The position numbers were made by a program, and so were the translations under genes. Positions 15,597 to 22,756 of a stretch of DNA of 36,955 nt are shown here, piece after piece. This DNA comes from Candidatus Kaiserbacteria bacterium RIFCSPHIGHO2_01_FULL_46_22 (GTDB taxonomy: Bacteria; Patescibacteriota; Minisyncoccia; Phycocordibacterales; UBA918), in contig MFKO01000008.1 in NCBI GenBank assembly GCA_001779595.1, positions 48,236 through 85,190 of the forward strand. The letters are read 5' to 3'. Below the pieces are notes generated by a model, which searched no databases, was not told where the DNA came from, and saw nothing but the letters and a program-made list of their open reading frames with translations. Every line of letters begins with the position of its first letter. The first letter of the stretch is position 1.

Positions 15597-16241
15597 TCAC
15601 ATTCCAGGTAAACCAGTAAAGGCAGTGAATACGGACGAAACGACCACAGAGAACGGGCCCCAGAAGAAATTTATGAAGATAAATATAAATAGGAAGGTGC
15701 CGATCAATCCCCAACGTTCAAAACTATGCACGAAATTACGGTAGCCAAGCTGGGCCCGAAGTGGTAAAAACGGCTGGATGATCTTAGAACCATCTAGAGG
15801 TGGGATAGGAATTAGGTTAAAAAACGCCAGTAGCAAGTTGATATAGACCACATAGGCAGCAATATCAGTGAAGGCCATTGGCAAACCGAGTGGCGCCGCA
15901 AACCGGATAAGAAGAGCAAAAAGAAGCGCTAGTGCGACATTGGTAACTGGACCAGCAGCGGCCACCTTGGCTTCACCCCACTTTTGGTCGGAAAGGTTGT
16001 AGGGATTGTATGGCACTGGTTTAGCCCAGCCGAACATCAGGCCAGCGTTGGATAAGAAGAGCAGCGCCGGTACTACAACTGACCCTAATGGATCAATGTG
16101 AACTAATGGGTTAGGTGACAACCTGCCCTGCAAACGGGCTGTAGGGTCTCCCAAACGGTCGGCGGCGAAGCCGTGGGCCATTTCATGCAAAATGATTGAA
16201 ATGATTAAAACGGCGATGGTTGCTATAACTGTGATTTCCAT
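15597..16241 (-). CDS. Site-2 protease family membrane metalloprotease (M50)
   Basis: 214 residues from MEITVIATIAVLIIS; a longer upstream frame is not used because the -10 box at 16251-16256 lies just before this ATG. The zinc motif HEMAHG is at residues 19-24 in the first membrane helix. The third ligand region is NLIPIPPLDGSKI near residue 150. Four to five membrane helices are apparent and no PDZ domain is present, so this is the short family type. Such proteases cleave membrane-embedded substrates, but the substrate is unknown. It is divergent from rpmB with 70 bp between the start codons. Confidence 0.9.
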   Translation of the reverse strand: MEITVIATIAVLIISIILHEMAHGFAADRLGDPTARLQGRLSPNPLVHIDPLGSVVVPALLFLSNAGLMFGWAKPVPYNPYNLSDQKWGEAKVAAAGPVTNVALALLFALLIRFAAPLGLPMAFTDIAAYVVYINLLLAFFNLIPIPPLDGSKIIQPFLPLRAQLGYRNFVHSFERWGLIGTFLFIFIFINFFWGPFSVVVSSVFTAFTGLPGM

Positions 16242-16250
16242 AGATAAGCA

Positions 16251-16300
16251 ATGGTAACGTATTGGCGGATGGTTGCAAAATCTGATTCGTATGATAGTAT
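16251..16300. promoter_or_regulatory. Divergent promoters sharing one palindromic -35 box
   Basis: TTGCAA (16273-16278) is its own reverse complement. A 16-bp spacer to the right gives TAGTAT (16295-16300) for rpmB. A 16-bp spacer to the left gives TACCAT (16251-16256, minus) for the site-2 protease. Start codons lie 11 and 9 bases from the -10 boxes, predicting 5' leaders of only a few nucleotides. Confidence 0.65.
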
Positions 16301-16311
16301 TTCGCGCACAT

Positions 16312-16554
16312 ATGGCTAAGGTTTGCGACATCACAGGAAAAGGCACCCAAGTGGGTGGCCGTTACTCTAACCGCACTCGTGCGACGCAGTTTAACCCTTG
16401 CGGCAAGGTTCGTCGTTCTCCAAACCTACAGAAAAAGCGCATCTTCGTACCAGAGATCGAAACCTACGTAACACTCAATGTTTCAACCAAAGCTTTACGT
16501 ACTATCGCCAAAAACGGCGCCTACAAGACTCTGAAGACTGCGGGACTTATTTAA
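16312..16554 (+). CDS. rpmB: 50S ribosomal protein L28
   Basis: 80 residues from MAKVCDITGKGTQVGGRYS. The L28 core NRTRATQFNPCGKVRRSPNL and the following beta strand (KRIFVPEIETYVTLNVS) and TKALRTIAKNGAYKTL helix are clear. Only C5 and C30 remain of the possible zinc cysteines. The upstream in-frame extension is excluded because the promoter's -10 box lies inside it. No Shine-Dalgarno is present and the predicted 5' leader is about five bases. The gene stands alone with its own terminator, not next to rpmG. Confidence 0.95.
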   Translation: MAKVCDITGKGTQVGGRYSNRTRATQFNPCGKVRRSPNLQKKRIFVPEIETYVTLNVSTKALRTIAKNGAYKTLKTAGLI

Positions 16555-16570
16555 TCTTTTCAGAAGTGAA

Positions 16571-16609
16571 ATACAAAAGACGCGAGGCAGAGCCTCGCGT
16601 CTTTTGTAT
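16571..16609. terminator. Shared terminator of rpmB and the secreted Ig-like gene
   Basis: A perfect 18-bp stem with loop AGA, from ATACAAAAGACGCGAGGC, lies between convergent genes and has A- and T-tracts for both directions. Confidence 0.9.
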
Positions 16610-16627
16610 TTACAAGAATCAACGCAA

Positions 16628-17257
16628 TTACTTCTCTACGGTTGTAAAAACTACTCCGTTCCACTGACACTCCAAAGTATCGCCAGCCTTTATCCCATAT
16701 TGTGCTGTGTCACCGTAAGCCTGGACGCATTTTGCACGCGCTTCCTGCTCACTGATGTCCGCGACAGACAAGACTGTCTTGCCGTTTAGATCAACCTTCA
16801 ATTCCGCGACTGTGAATTCGAACGGAAGTGCAAATTTTTGACGCAAGAAGCCATTTAAGTAGAGCACGAATTCATTTTCACCAAGCGGTAAGGCCGTTGT
16901 CACTTGGTGTGACCAAGGCCCGTCTTCTGTCTTGATTTCAATCGGTCCATAAACTGATTTCCCTTGATTAAAGATGGCGAGCGTAACCTCCTCCACCCCT
17001 TTTGCACGGCCATATATGCGAGGTGTGGCGCTTTTTGATACCGAACTTATGCTTGCCTCTGAATTAGACTGAAATGTTACCACTGCTTTGATGTTGGCCT
17101 GTTGCAACTCTGCAATACGCGCTTCTAACTGATCAATCAATTGCAAAACCTCGGCCCTTTGTACCGTGTCTAAAGTAGTGCCAGTTGATGCGGCTTCTGC
17201 TAGCGGTGTAAACGCTAAAAAAATAAATAACGCGATCAGTAAATGAATTTTCCGCAT
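16628..17257 (-). CDS. Secreted protein with coiled coil and Ig-like domain
   Basis: 209 residues from MRKIHLLIALFIFLAFTPLA, a clear signal peptide; the ATG at 17272 would add five residues. After cleavage near AEA come a short coiled-coil helix (EVLQLIDQLEARIAELQQ) and then a beta-rich segment (PRIYGRAKGVEEVTLAIFNQG, DGPWSHQVTTALPLGENEF) resembling bacterial Ig-like modules. The C-terminal part holds two cysteines (ARAKCVQAY, TLECQWNG). It is probably a cell-surface or envelope protein, and no enzymatic motif is present. It lies 92 bp after the metallo-beta-lactamase gene on the same strand. Confidence 0.75.
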   Translation of the reverse strand: MRKIHLLIALFIFLAFTPLAEAASTGTTLDTVQRAEVLQLIDQLEARIAELQQANIKAVVTFQSNSEASISSVSKSATPRIYGRAKGVEEVTLAIFNQGKSVYGPIEIKTEDGPWSHQVTTALPLGENEFVLYLNGFLRQKFALPFEFTVAELKVDLNGKTVLSVADISEQEARAKCVQAYGDTAQYGIKAGDTLECQWNGVVFTTVEK

Positions 17258-17349
17258 ACCTGAGTTGATCATGAACGAGTGTATTTTATCGAAATAAATG
17301 TTTATTGAAACATTATAACTTAGACAAAAGCGACCGCCGAATTGGCAAT

Positions 17350-18240
17350 CTATCTTAGATTGATTACTTGCCCATCCGACCAAATAACAACCTGGCCGTG
17401 CTCAATTGTACTCAATATTTCCACTCCACTATTAAACAAAAGGTCAGTGACTTCTAAATGCGGGTGTCCGTAGGAATTATCTTTACCGGCTGAAATAACC
17501 GCATAAGTTGGTGCAACATGCTCCAGAAACAATTCCGAAGTTGAGGTACGAGACCCGTGATGTCCCACTTTAAGAACATCGCTTTTTAAGTGCTCTCCTT
17601 CAACCAAAACCAAATACTCTTCGATTGCTTTCGGGGAATCTCCCGTCAACATAAGTGAGGTCTCACCAAAAATCAGATGGGCCACTATGGAAGCAGTATT
17701 ACTTTCCATTTCGCGTGGGTCTGTATCGGGAAACAGAATCTCCAACACAACACCCGCGCCTAAATCGTAGCTTTGACCGCGAGTAGCGTAATAAACTTCT
17801 GACCTCTCAGCTTCGATTGCTTTTTCCACTGATTGCCAAATCGCCGTATCACTTTCATTCTCTGTCCTGATAACTTTGGACACACCATACCGAGCCAAAA
17901 CTTCCGCGAAGCCTCCAATATGATCGGCATCGGGATGGGTAGCGACTATGTAATCTAGGTCTTTATCGGAAAACTCCATAACCTGACTAAGTTCACGTAA
18001 TACGGCATTGTCTCCGCGCCCGGAATCAATCAGCATTTGAACACCGGTCGGTGACTGAATAAAGATTGCGTCGCCCTGGCCAACGTCCAGAAAAACCACA
18101 CAAAGCTGTGACGGATCACACGTGTCAACACCAAACAGCCGGAATTTGCCTCCGGAAAATTCCGGCCACCACACCACCGCTACCGCCAAGAAAAGCGTCC
18201 CGAGTATTACTAAACGTCGTTTAATCAGCGTTTCATCCAT
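17350..18240 (-). CDS. ComEC-type metallo-beta-lactamase-fold protein
   Basis: 296 residues. An N-terminal hydrophobic helix (about 9-25) anchors or exports the protein. The metallo-hydrolase motifs are LDVGQGDAIFIQSP, LIDSGRGDN, ATHPDADHIGG, MLTGDS and KVGHHGSRTS, followed by AVISAGKDNSYGHPH. These match the C-terminal nuclease-like domain of ComEC, thought to degrade the non-imported DNA strand (established for the domain, not shown here). The channel part of ComEC is encoded separately at 18887-20371. Its start codon is only 19 bp from that of the divergent superoxide dismutase gene. A TATGAT box (18255-18260, minus) would give a nearly leaderless mRNA. Confidence 0.9.
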   Translation of the reverse strand: MDETLIKRRLVILGTLFLAVAVVWWPEFSGGKFRLFGVDTCDPSQLCVVFLDVGQGDAIFIQSPTGVQMLIDSGRGDNAVLRELSQVMEFSDKDLDYIVATHPDADHIGGFAEVLARYGVSKVIRTENESDTAIWQSVEKAIEAERSEVYYATRGQSYDLGAGVVLEILFPDTDPREMESNTASIVAHLIFGETSLMLTGDSPKAIEEYLVLVEGEHLKSDVLKVGHHGSRTSTSELFLEHVAPTYAVISAGKDNSYGHPHLEVTDLLFNSGVEILSTIEHGQVVIWSDGQVINLR

Positions 18241-18259
18241 ATCGTTTTATTGTTATCAT

Positions 18260-18826
18260 ATGCCAATGAAATACGAAGCAAAAACGTTTGATATCCCGGA
18301 CCTTAAAGGCATCTCTTCCCTGTCGATAAATGAGCACTTGAAGCTTTACCAGGGCTACGTAAAACACGTCAATCACATTCGTGAGGAACTGGAAAAAGTT
18401 AACGATTCATACGCCAAATCAGAGATGCTGCGTCGCATGGGCTTTGAGTTTGGTGGGATGCGCAATCACGAATACTACTTTGCGCAGTTTGTGGGTGGTG
18501 CCAAAGAATTGTCCGATGGAAAGATGCTCCAAATGATTTTAAAGCAGTGGGGATCGCTAGAAAACTTTATTGAACACTTCAAGAGTGTTGCCATGACTCG
18601 CGGCGTAGGCTGGGCAATGCTTTACCTAGATCGTCAGTCTGACCAACTAGTTTCCGCCTGGGTCGACGAACAACACTTTGGTCACCTAGCCGATCTGGAC
18701 ATAGTTCTAGGCATCGATATGTGGGAGCACTCTTATATGCTCGACTATCCGCCGAGTGAAAAAACTAAGTATATCGAAGCAGTGTTTGAAAATCTAAACT
18801 GGGAAGTGGTCGCGAGTAGAGTTTAA
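18260..18826 (+). CDS. sod: Superoxide dismutase, Fe/Mn family
   Basis: 188 residues from MPMKYEAKTFDIPDL (an alternative ATG lies two codons later). The four metal ligands are recognisable: a His in INEHLKLYQGYV, a His in MRNHEYYFAQF, and Asp and His in GIDMWEHSYMLDY. The N-terminal helices are atypical, with LKLYQGYVKHVN in place of the usual HH-x-K-H pattern. The enzyme converts superoxide to peroxide and oxygen in the cytoplasm. It indicates exposure to oxygen. The gene is divergent from the ComEC-type nuclease and has no Shine-Dalgarno. Confidence 0.93.
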   Translation: MPMKYEAKTFDIPDLKGISSLSINEHLKLYQGYVKHVNHIREELEKVNDSYAKSEMLRRMGFEFGGMRNHEYYFAQFVGGAKELSDGKMLQMILKQWGSLENFIEHFKSVAMTRGVGWAMLYLDRQSDQLVSAWVDEQHFGHLADLDIVLGIDMWEHSYMLDYPPSEKTKYIEAVFENLNWEVVASRV

Positions 18827-18845
18827 AGCTAAAAATAGAAGGTCT

Positions 18846-18882
18846 ATAAAATGGGTGAAGGCAAAGCCTTCACCCATTTTAT
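18846..18882. terminator. Shared terminator of sod and comEC
   Basis: A perfect 17-bp stem ATAAAATGGGTGAAGGC with loop AAA between convergent genes. Confidence 0.9.
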
Positions 18883-18886
18883 GTTT

Positions 18887-20371
18887 TCAGCTGTTAGTTT
18901 CAACAATCGTCCACCCTTTCAAGGAGTTATGAGGCCGGTTCAACTTCCAAACCAAATAACCCAACAGCAAATATCCAATCGGCACGAAGCAAAACGAAAA
19001 CGCTGGGACCATAAACGAAGCAAACGGTAACGCACCAAACCACGCGGCCACTTTTATAATGTAAGCAAGTGAAAGATGCGTAACGTAAGCGATTGGAAGA
19101 GCGGCAGCTGGTGATACAAAAGCGATTACGCCAGTCAGGAAAGTAAGGAGCATTGCCGGAGCGACCATCGGCAATGCAAGTACATTAACTATGATCGCCA
19201 CTGCGGAAAATTCCCCGATCTGGTAAAGGAGGAGTGGTAAAACAAATAGCTGGGTAACTACCGTCGCTACCAAAAATTCGCGTAACTTAAATGCACTCGG
19301 CATCCACTGTAAACGTTCTTCTAGGTGTGGTGTGAGTAATATCAGCCCCAGTGTAGCCAGAAACGACAATTGAAACCCTACGTCAAAAGCTAGCGAATAT
19401 GGATTCCATAGAAGCATCAAAACACCCGCCAGAAGCAATCCGTTTAAGGCCAAATAAATACGTCCAGTCAAACCCACAACGAGTAGGAGTACGGCCATAA
19501 TACTGGCCCGTATTACGGTCGCTCCCATTCCTACCAACACTGCAAACGCGACAATCGCCAAGATGCCAAAGAAAGTACTAATGCGCTTGCTTAAAAAACT
19601 TCGGCATAAATAAAGGATAAAATAAACAACGATCATTATGTTGTAGCCAGACAAAACCACGATGTGAATAATGCCCGTCCTACGAAATGTCTGCTCCAAC
19701 TCTTCACCGAGTGATTGCTTAACCCCTAGCAATAAGCCTTCGCCGAGTCCAGCCGATGGCTCAGGTAAATAAACTTCTATTCTCCGCATAAATGCATGTT
19801 TGAGATCGAACAAGCGGCCGACCAGGGCGCTACCTTGGTCGGCCGCTTTTCGGTTTACTTTCGCATAGCTGATCATATATGAAACCCGCTGCGCCAGAAG
19901 ATACCCTGGGTAATTAAACGTGCGACCAAGATCAGTTTCGAATGATTCTGGACGTTTCAATGTACCCTGCAAAAAAACCAAATCACCATAACGCCAATCA
20001 CCGCCGCTTTCTGTTGTCGCTAATATCAGACCGTGTTCTGTTTTTACATAAAGATGCACCGAATTTGCCCGCACTTCCGGATCACGTGTTACGACACCTT
20101 CTAAAGCTACTTGATCACCAACCAAATCTTCAAGAAAAGGTTTGATTGCGTTATCACTTTCAAGTTGAAGACGGACCGCGCCGAGCGCGAAACACAAAAT
20201 TGCAATTGAAAATAAAACAACGGGCGCAGAATGGGCGGAGCCCATTCTGCGCCCGTTTAGGGCCACTGCCGTTCCAACCAATGCTATCCACAAGATTACC
20301 GAAAGTGACACCTCATAAAACGATCTAACTAAGATACCAAAAGCGAAAGCAGCAACAGCAAGGTACAACAC
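18887..20371 (-). CDS. comEC: ComEC/Rec2 DNA-uptake channel protein, without nuclease domain
   Basis: 494 residues starting at a GTG one base after the rnhA stop. Three N-terminal membrane helices precede an OB-fold region (VALEGVVTRDPEV ... WRYGDLVFLQGTL). The Competence domain follows, with GLGEGLLLGVKQSL and IVVLSGYNIMIV and about eight further membrane helices. It should transport single-stranded DNA into the cytoplasm. The C-terminal metallo-beta-lactamase domain of classical ComEC is missing and is supplied by the gene at 17350-18240. Two long perfect hairpins lie inside the reading frame, in loop or linker regions (20221-20255 and 19812-19848). Confidence 0.93.
   Translation of the reverse strand: MLYLAVAAFAFGILVRSFYEVSLSVILWIALVGTAVALNGRRMGSAHSAPVVLFSIAILCFALGAVRLQLESDNAIKPFLEDLVGDQVALEGVVTRDPEVRANSVHLYVKTEHGLILATTESGGDWRYGDLVFLQGTLKRPESFETDLGRTFNYPGYLLAQRVSYMISYAKVNRKAADQGSALVGRLFDLKHAFMRRIEVYLPEPSAGLGEGLLLGVKQSLGEELEQTFRRTGIIHIVVLSGYNIMIVVYFILYLCRSFLSKRISTFFGILAIVAFAVLVGMGATVIRASIMAVLLLVVGLTGRIYLALNGLLLAGVLMLLWNPYSLAFDVGFQLSFLATLGLILLTPHLEERLQWMPSAFKLREFLVATVVTQLFVLPLLLYQIGEFSAVAIIVNVLALPMVAPAMLLTFLTGVIAFVSPAAALPIAYVTHLSLAYIIKVAAWFGALPFASFMVPAFSFCFVPIGYLLLGYLVWKLNRPHNSLKGWTIVETNS
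19812..19848. repeat. In-frame perfect hairpin in the comEC linker
   Basis: AAGCGGCCGACCA (19812-19824) pairs with 19836-19848 over 13 bp with an 11-nt loop. It encodes the KAADQGSALVGRL stretch between the OB-fold and Competence domains. T-rich bases follow on both strands. Confidence 0.7.
20221..20255 (-). repeat. Terminator-like hairpin inside the comEC coding sequence
   Basis: A perfect 16-bp stem CGGGCGCAGAATGGGC with loop GGA; the minus strand continues TTGTTTTATTTT. It has all marks of an intrinsic terminator but lies at codons 39-50 of comEC, in the RRMGSAHSAP loop between membrane helices 2 and 3. Confidence 0.75.
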
Positions 20372-20372
20372 T

Positions 20373-20786
20373 TTAATCTTTATCTAGAGCTTCGTTCACC
20401 AGTCGATCTGCCTCTTTATTAAATTCACGACGTACATGGACGAAGTTAAGTTGTGGAAAATGCACTCTTAAATCTTGAATCTGCAAATACAACTCGCGTA
20501 GCCCGGGATTTTTGATCTTGTAGGCGCCTGCCAATTGCCTCTCCACGAGCTCACTGTCCAGTTTCCATTCGATTTCCAATTCCTTAGTCTCTGCTCCAAA
20601 GCGCGAGCGCAAAACTTCAAGGCCCCGCAGTACGGCAGTATATTCAGCAATGTTGTTGGTAGCGTCACCAATCGCTTCAGAAATTTCTTCCAACAAATTT
20701 TCACCTTCTTTTATCACAACACCAATCGCGGCTGGACCGGGATTACCCCTAGCTCCACCATCGCTCCATACCGTAATTTTTTTCAT
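20373..20786 (-). CDS. rnhA: Ribonuclease HI
   Basis: 137 residues. The catalytic carboxylates are visible as D9 in VWSDGGARGNPG, E48 in NNIAEYTAV, an Asp in WKLDSELV, and an Asp in KEADRLVNEAL. The enzyme removes RNA from RNA/DNA hybrids. A TAGAAT box (20793-20798) ends six bases before the ATG, suggesting a leaderless mRNA. The stop is one base from the GTG of comEC, so the two genes are translationally adjacent and co-transcribed. Confidence 0.95.
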   Translation of the reverse strand: MKKITVWSDGGARGNPGPAAIGVVIKEGENLLEEISEAIGDATNNIAEYTAVLRGLEVLRSRFGAETKELEIEWKLDSELVERQLAGAYKIKNPGLRELYLQIQDLRVHFPQLNFVHVRREFNKEADRLVNEALDKD

Positions 20787-20803
20787 AGAGATATTCTAGC
20801 AAA

Positions 20804-20829
20804 GAAAAAAGGCCGCCTGTGAGCGACCT
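20804..20829 (-). terminator. Terminator of recJ and the zinc-knuckle gene
   Basis: A 7-bp stem (AGGTCGC/GCGGCCT, one G-U pair) with a 6-nt loop, followed on the minus strand by TTTTTTCTTT. Confidence 0.75.
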
Positions 20830-20851
20830 TTTGTGACGAATCGGAAATGAC

Positions 20852-21019
20852 TTACTTCGGAGGATGGAAAGTGCCTTCGCACCTAGGGCCTCGGGGTGGA
20901 TGGACTGAAACCACCTCCCGATCTCCATAGTATGACAATCTGATTCTCGTGCCACATTTGCGGCAAGTTCCCAATGCTGGGTTAGTAGTGGGAAAGTCCG
21001 GGTATTCCATTAAGAACAT
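20852..21019 (-). CDS. 55-aa zinc-knuckle-like protein
   Basis: ATG at 21019 is preceded by AAGGAG at six bases. The protein contains GTCRKCGTRIRLSYYG (C19, C22), an SVHPP segment (H40) and RCEGTFHPP (C47, H51), so C-x2-C plus a later Cys/His pair could hold one zinc ion. The arrangement resembles a small zinc ribbon, but no family was recognised. It begins 29 bp after the recJ stop and probably shares its transcript, ending at the terminator at 20804-20829. The strong Shine-Dalgarno contrasts with recJ, which has none. Confidence 0.65.
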   Translation of the reverse strand: MFLMEYPDFPTTNPALGTCRKCGTRIRLSYYGDREVVSVHPPRGPRCEGTFHPPK

Positions 21020-21048
21020 TCTTCTCTCCTTGTTGGCCGGCCGAGATA

Positions 21049-22728
21049 TTAGAACGAATTCTCAATAATGTCAACGATACGTAGGCGGGTTTGCGCTCGG
21101 TTCATAAAGAATGACTCCTCGACGTGCGCTATTAGTTGAAGCGGCTGCCCTACCTCTGGAGTAACAGCGTATTGATCGACGGTGGCAAAAAATGCGATAG
21201 CCTCCATTTGCCCACGCGGGGTTTCAAAGATGAGTTTCAGATGCTCCTTGGTTTTACCAAACTGCTCTACCTTAAGTGGTGAAACACCAGCAAAACTGAA
21301 AAGTGGTTTCGAATTGCCGGCACCAAACGGTGCCAACTGACGCAGATGACCAAGTAGTGACGAATTTATATCAGCCAAATTTAAAGTAGCGTCTATTACT
21401 TTTTCGTCATTAGCTAAAGCTGCGGCCCCTAAGTCTTGATGGGCTTGATTTAAGCTTTTAGAAAGAGTGAAAACTGATTCCTCTTTAACTGAGAAGCCGC
21501 CAGAAGCGTGATGTCCTCCGTGTTCCAAAAAATGTTCTGAGATCTTGTCCATTAGTCGCACCACAGAAACACCACCGCCACTTCGACATGAACCTTTTAT
21601 CACACCCTGTCCATCCCGACCCCATAAAAAAACCGGCCTACGATACTCCGAAGAAAGTCCGTTAGCACAAAGCCCGACCAATGCCGGCCGCCATTCCGGA
21701 TTACCCATTACCAATACATCTGGTATCTCCACCATCTCACTCAAGCGACGTTTCAACTCTTTAGTCATTGACGCGACCACTCCTTTTCGTTCGTTATTTA
21801 ATTTTTCCAAGTGATTAACCCGCGCACCAGCTTCTCCTTCATCTTGGAGAGACAACATCAGGAAAGCATCTTCTGGTGTATCCATTCTTGAAGCAGCATT
21901 GATCCGTGGACCGATAGTAAATCCAATATCGTCTTCAGTCAGACGTCTTTGATCCGTGCGCACCTTGCGCAAAAGCTGGTGCAGACCCGGCCGGCGTGAC
22001 TTACGCAAAACCTGCAATCCGAATGAAGCCAACACTCTGTTCTCACCTAAGAGCGGCACCATATCACCGACTGTAGCTATACCGACCATATCGAGCCACC
22101 ACTTCTCTTGGCCAGGTTTCAGAGAAAAATTGCCGCGCTCGATTAACGCTTCAGCTAATTTGAAGGCGACCGCCGCTCCACACAAGTGAGGAAATGGATA
22201 ACTGTCGCCAATTCGAGGGTTAACAATTGCTACTGCTTCTGGTAACACAGAAGGTGGCTCGTGGTGATCAGTGATTATGAGATCGATTTTGAGGGCAGCG
22301 GCCCGCAGACTCGCTGCCCTATCGGACGTGCCGCAATCTATCGTAATGATGAGTTGTACTCCATCTCGATGCATCTCTTCTACTGCACTCTCACTCAAAC
22401 CAAAGCCGTCAAAGTGCCGATGTGGGATCCGAATTATGAAGTTATCAAAACCAATGGCGCGAAAAAAATCATTCAATACGACGGCTCCGGGAATACCGTC
22501 ACAATCGTAGTCAGCATAAACAGCAATTTTTTCACCATCTTTAACAGCTTGAAGTACCCTCTCCACAGCCTTGTCCATATCGTGAAGAAGAAAAGGATCA
22601 TGCCTGTGCTTGTTGTAATCGGGGTAGAGGAAATCCCCAATCGCCTTTTCTTCAGTTAGACCTCGGTTATGTAGGAGTTGCGTCAATAAATCTTCGCTCA
22701 CCCGCTCCGCCAAACGATAAGTTGCCAT
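21049..22728 (-). CDS. recJ: Single-stranded-DNA exonuclease RecJ
   Basis: 559 residues from MATYRLAERVSEDLL; an in-frame upstream extension crosses the divergent HIT promoter and is not used. The DHH motifs are AVYADYDCDGIPGAVV, IIITDHHEPP-type (LIITDHHEP), and the later VNPRIGDSYPFPHLCGAAVAFK. The DHHA1 domain carries SCRSGGGVSVVRLM and HGGHHASGGFSV, and an OB-like C-terminus follows. RecJ degrades single-stranded DNA 5' to 3' in recombination and mismatch repair. Length is typical. The start codon is 28 bp from that of the divergent HIT gene. Confidence 0.95.
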   Translation of the reverse strand: MATYRLAERVSEDLLTQLLHNRGLTEEKAIGDFLYPDYNKHRHDPFLLHDMDKAVERVLQAVKDGEKIAVYADYDCDGIPGAVVLNDFFRAIGFDNFIIRIPHRHFDGFGLSESAVEEMHRDGVQLIITIDCGTSDRAASLRAAALKIDLIITDHHEPPSVLPEAVAIVNPRIGDSYPFPHLCGAAVAFKLAEALIERGNFSLKPGQEKWWLDMVGIATVGDMVPLLGENRVLASFGLQVLRKSRRPGLHQLLRKVRTDQRRLTEDDIGFTIGPRINAASRMDTPEDAFLMLSLQDEGEAGARVNHLEKLNNERKGVVASMTKELKRRLSEMVEIPDVLVMGNPEWRPALVGLCANGLSSEYRRPVFLWGRDGQGVIKGSCRSGGGVSVVRLMDKISEHFLEHGGHHASGGFSVKEESVFTLSKSLNQAHQDLGAAALANDEKVIDATLNLADINSSLLGHLRQLAPFGAGNSKPLFSFAGVSPLKVEQFGKTKEHLKLIFETPRGQMEAIAFFATVDQYAVTPEVGQPLQLIAHVEESFFMNRAQTRLRIVDIIENSF

Positions 22729-22749
22729 ACGTGTTATGGGCAATATAAT
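22722..22749 (+). promoter_or_regulatory. Promoter of the HIT gene (leaderless)
   Basis: TTGCCA (22722-22727), a 16-bp spacer and TATAAT (22744-22749). The ATG at 22757 is at the expected transcription start. The -35 box overlaps the first codons of recJ, and TATTAT on the other strand (22745-22750) overlaps the -10 box. Confidence 0.75.
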
Positions 22750-22756
22750 AGCATTT

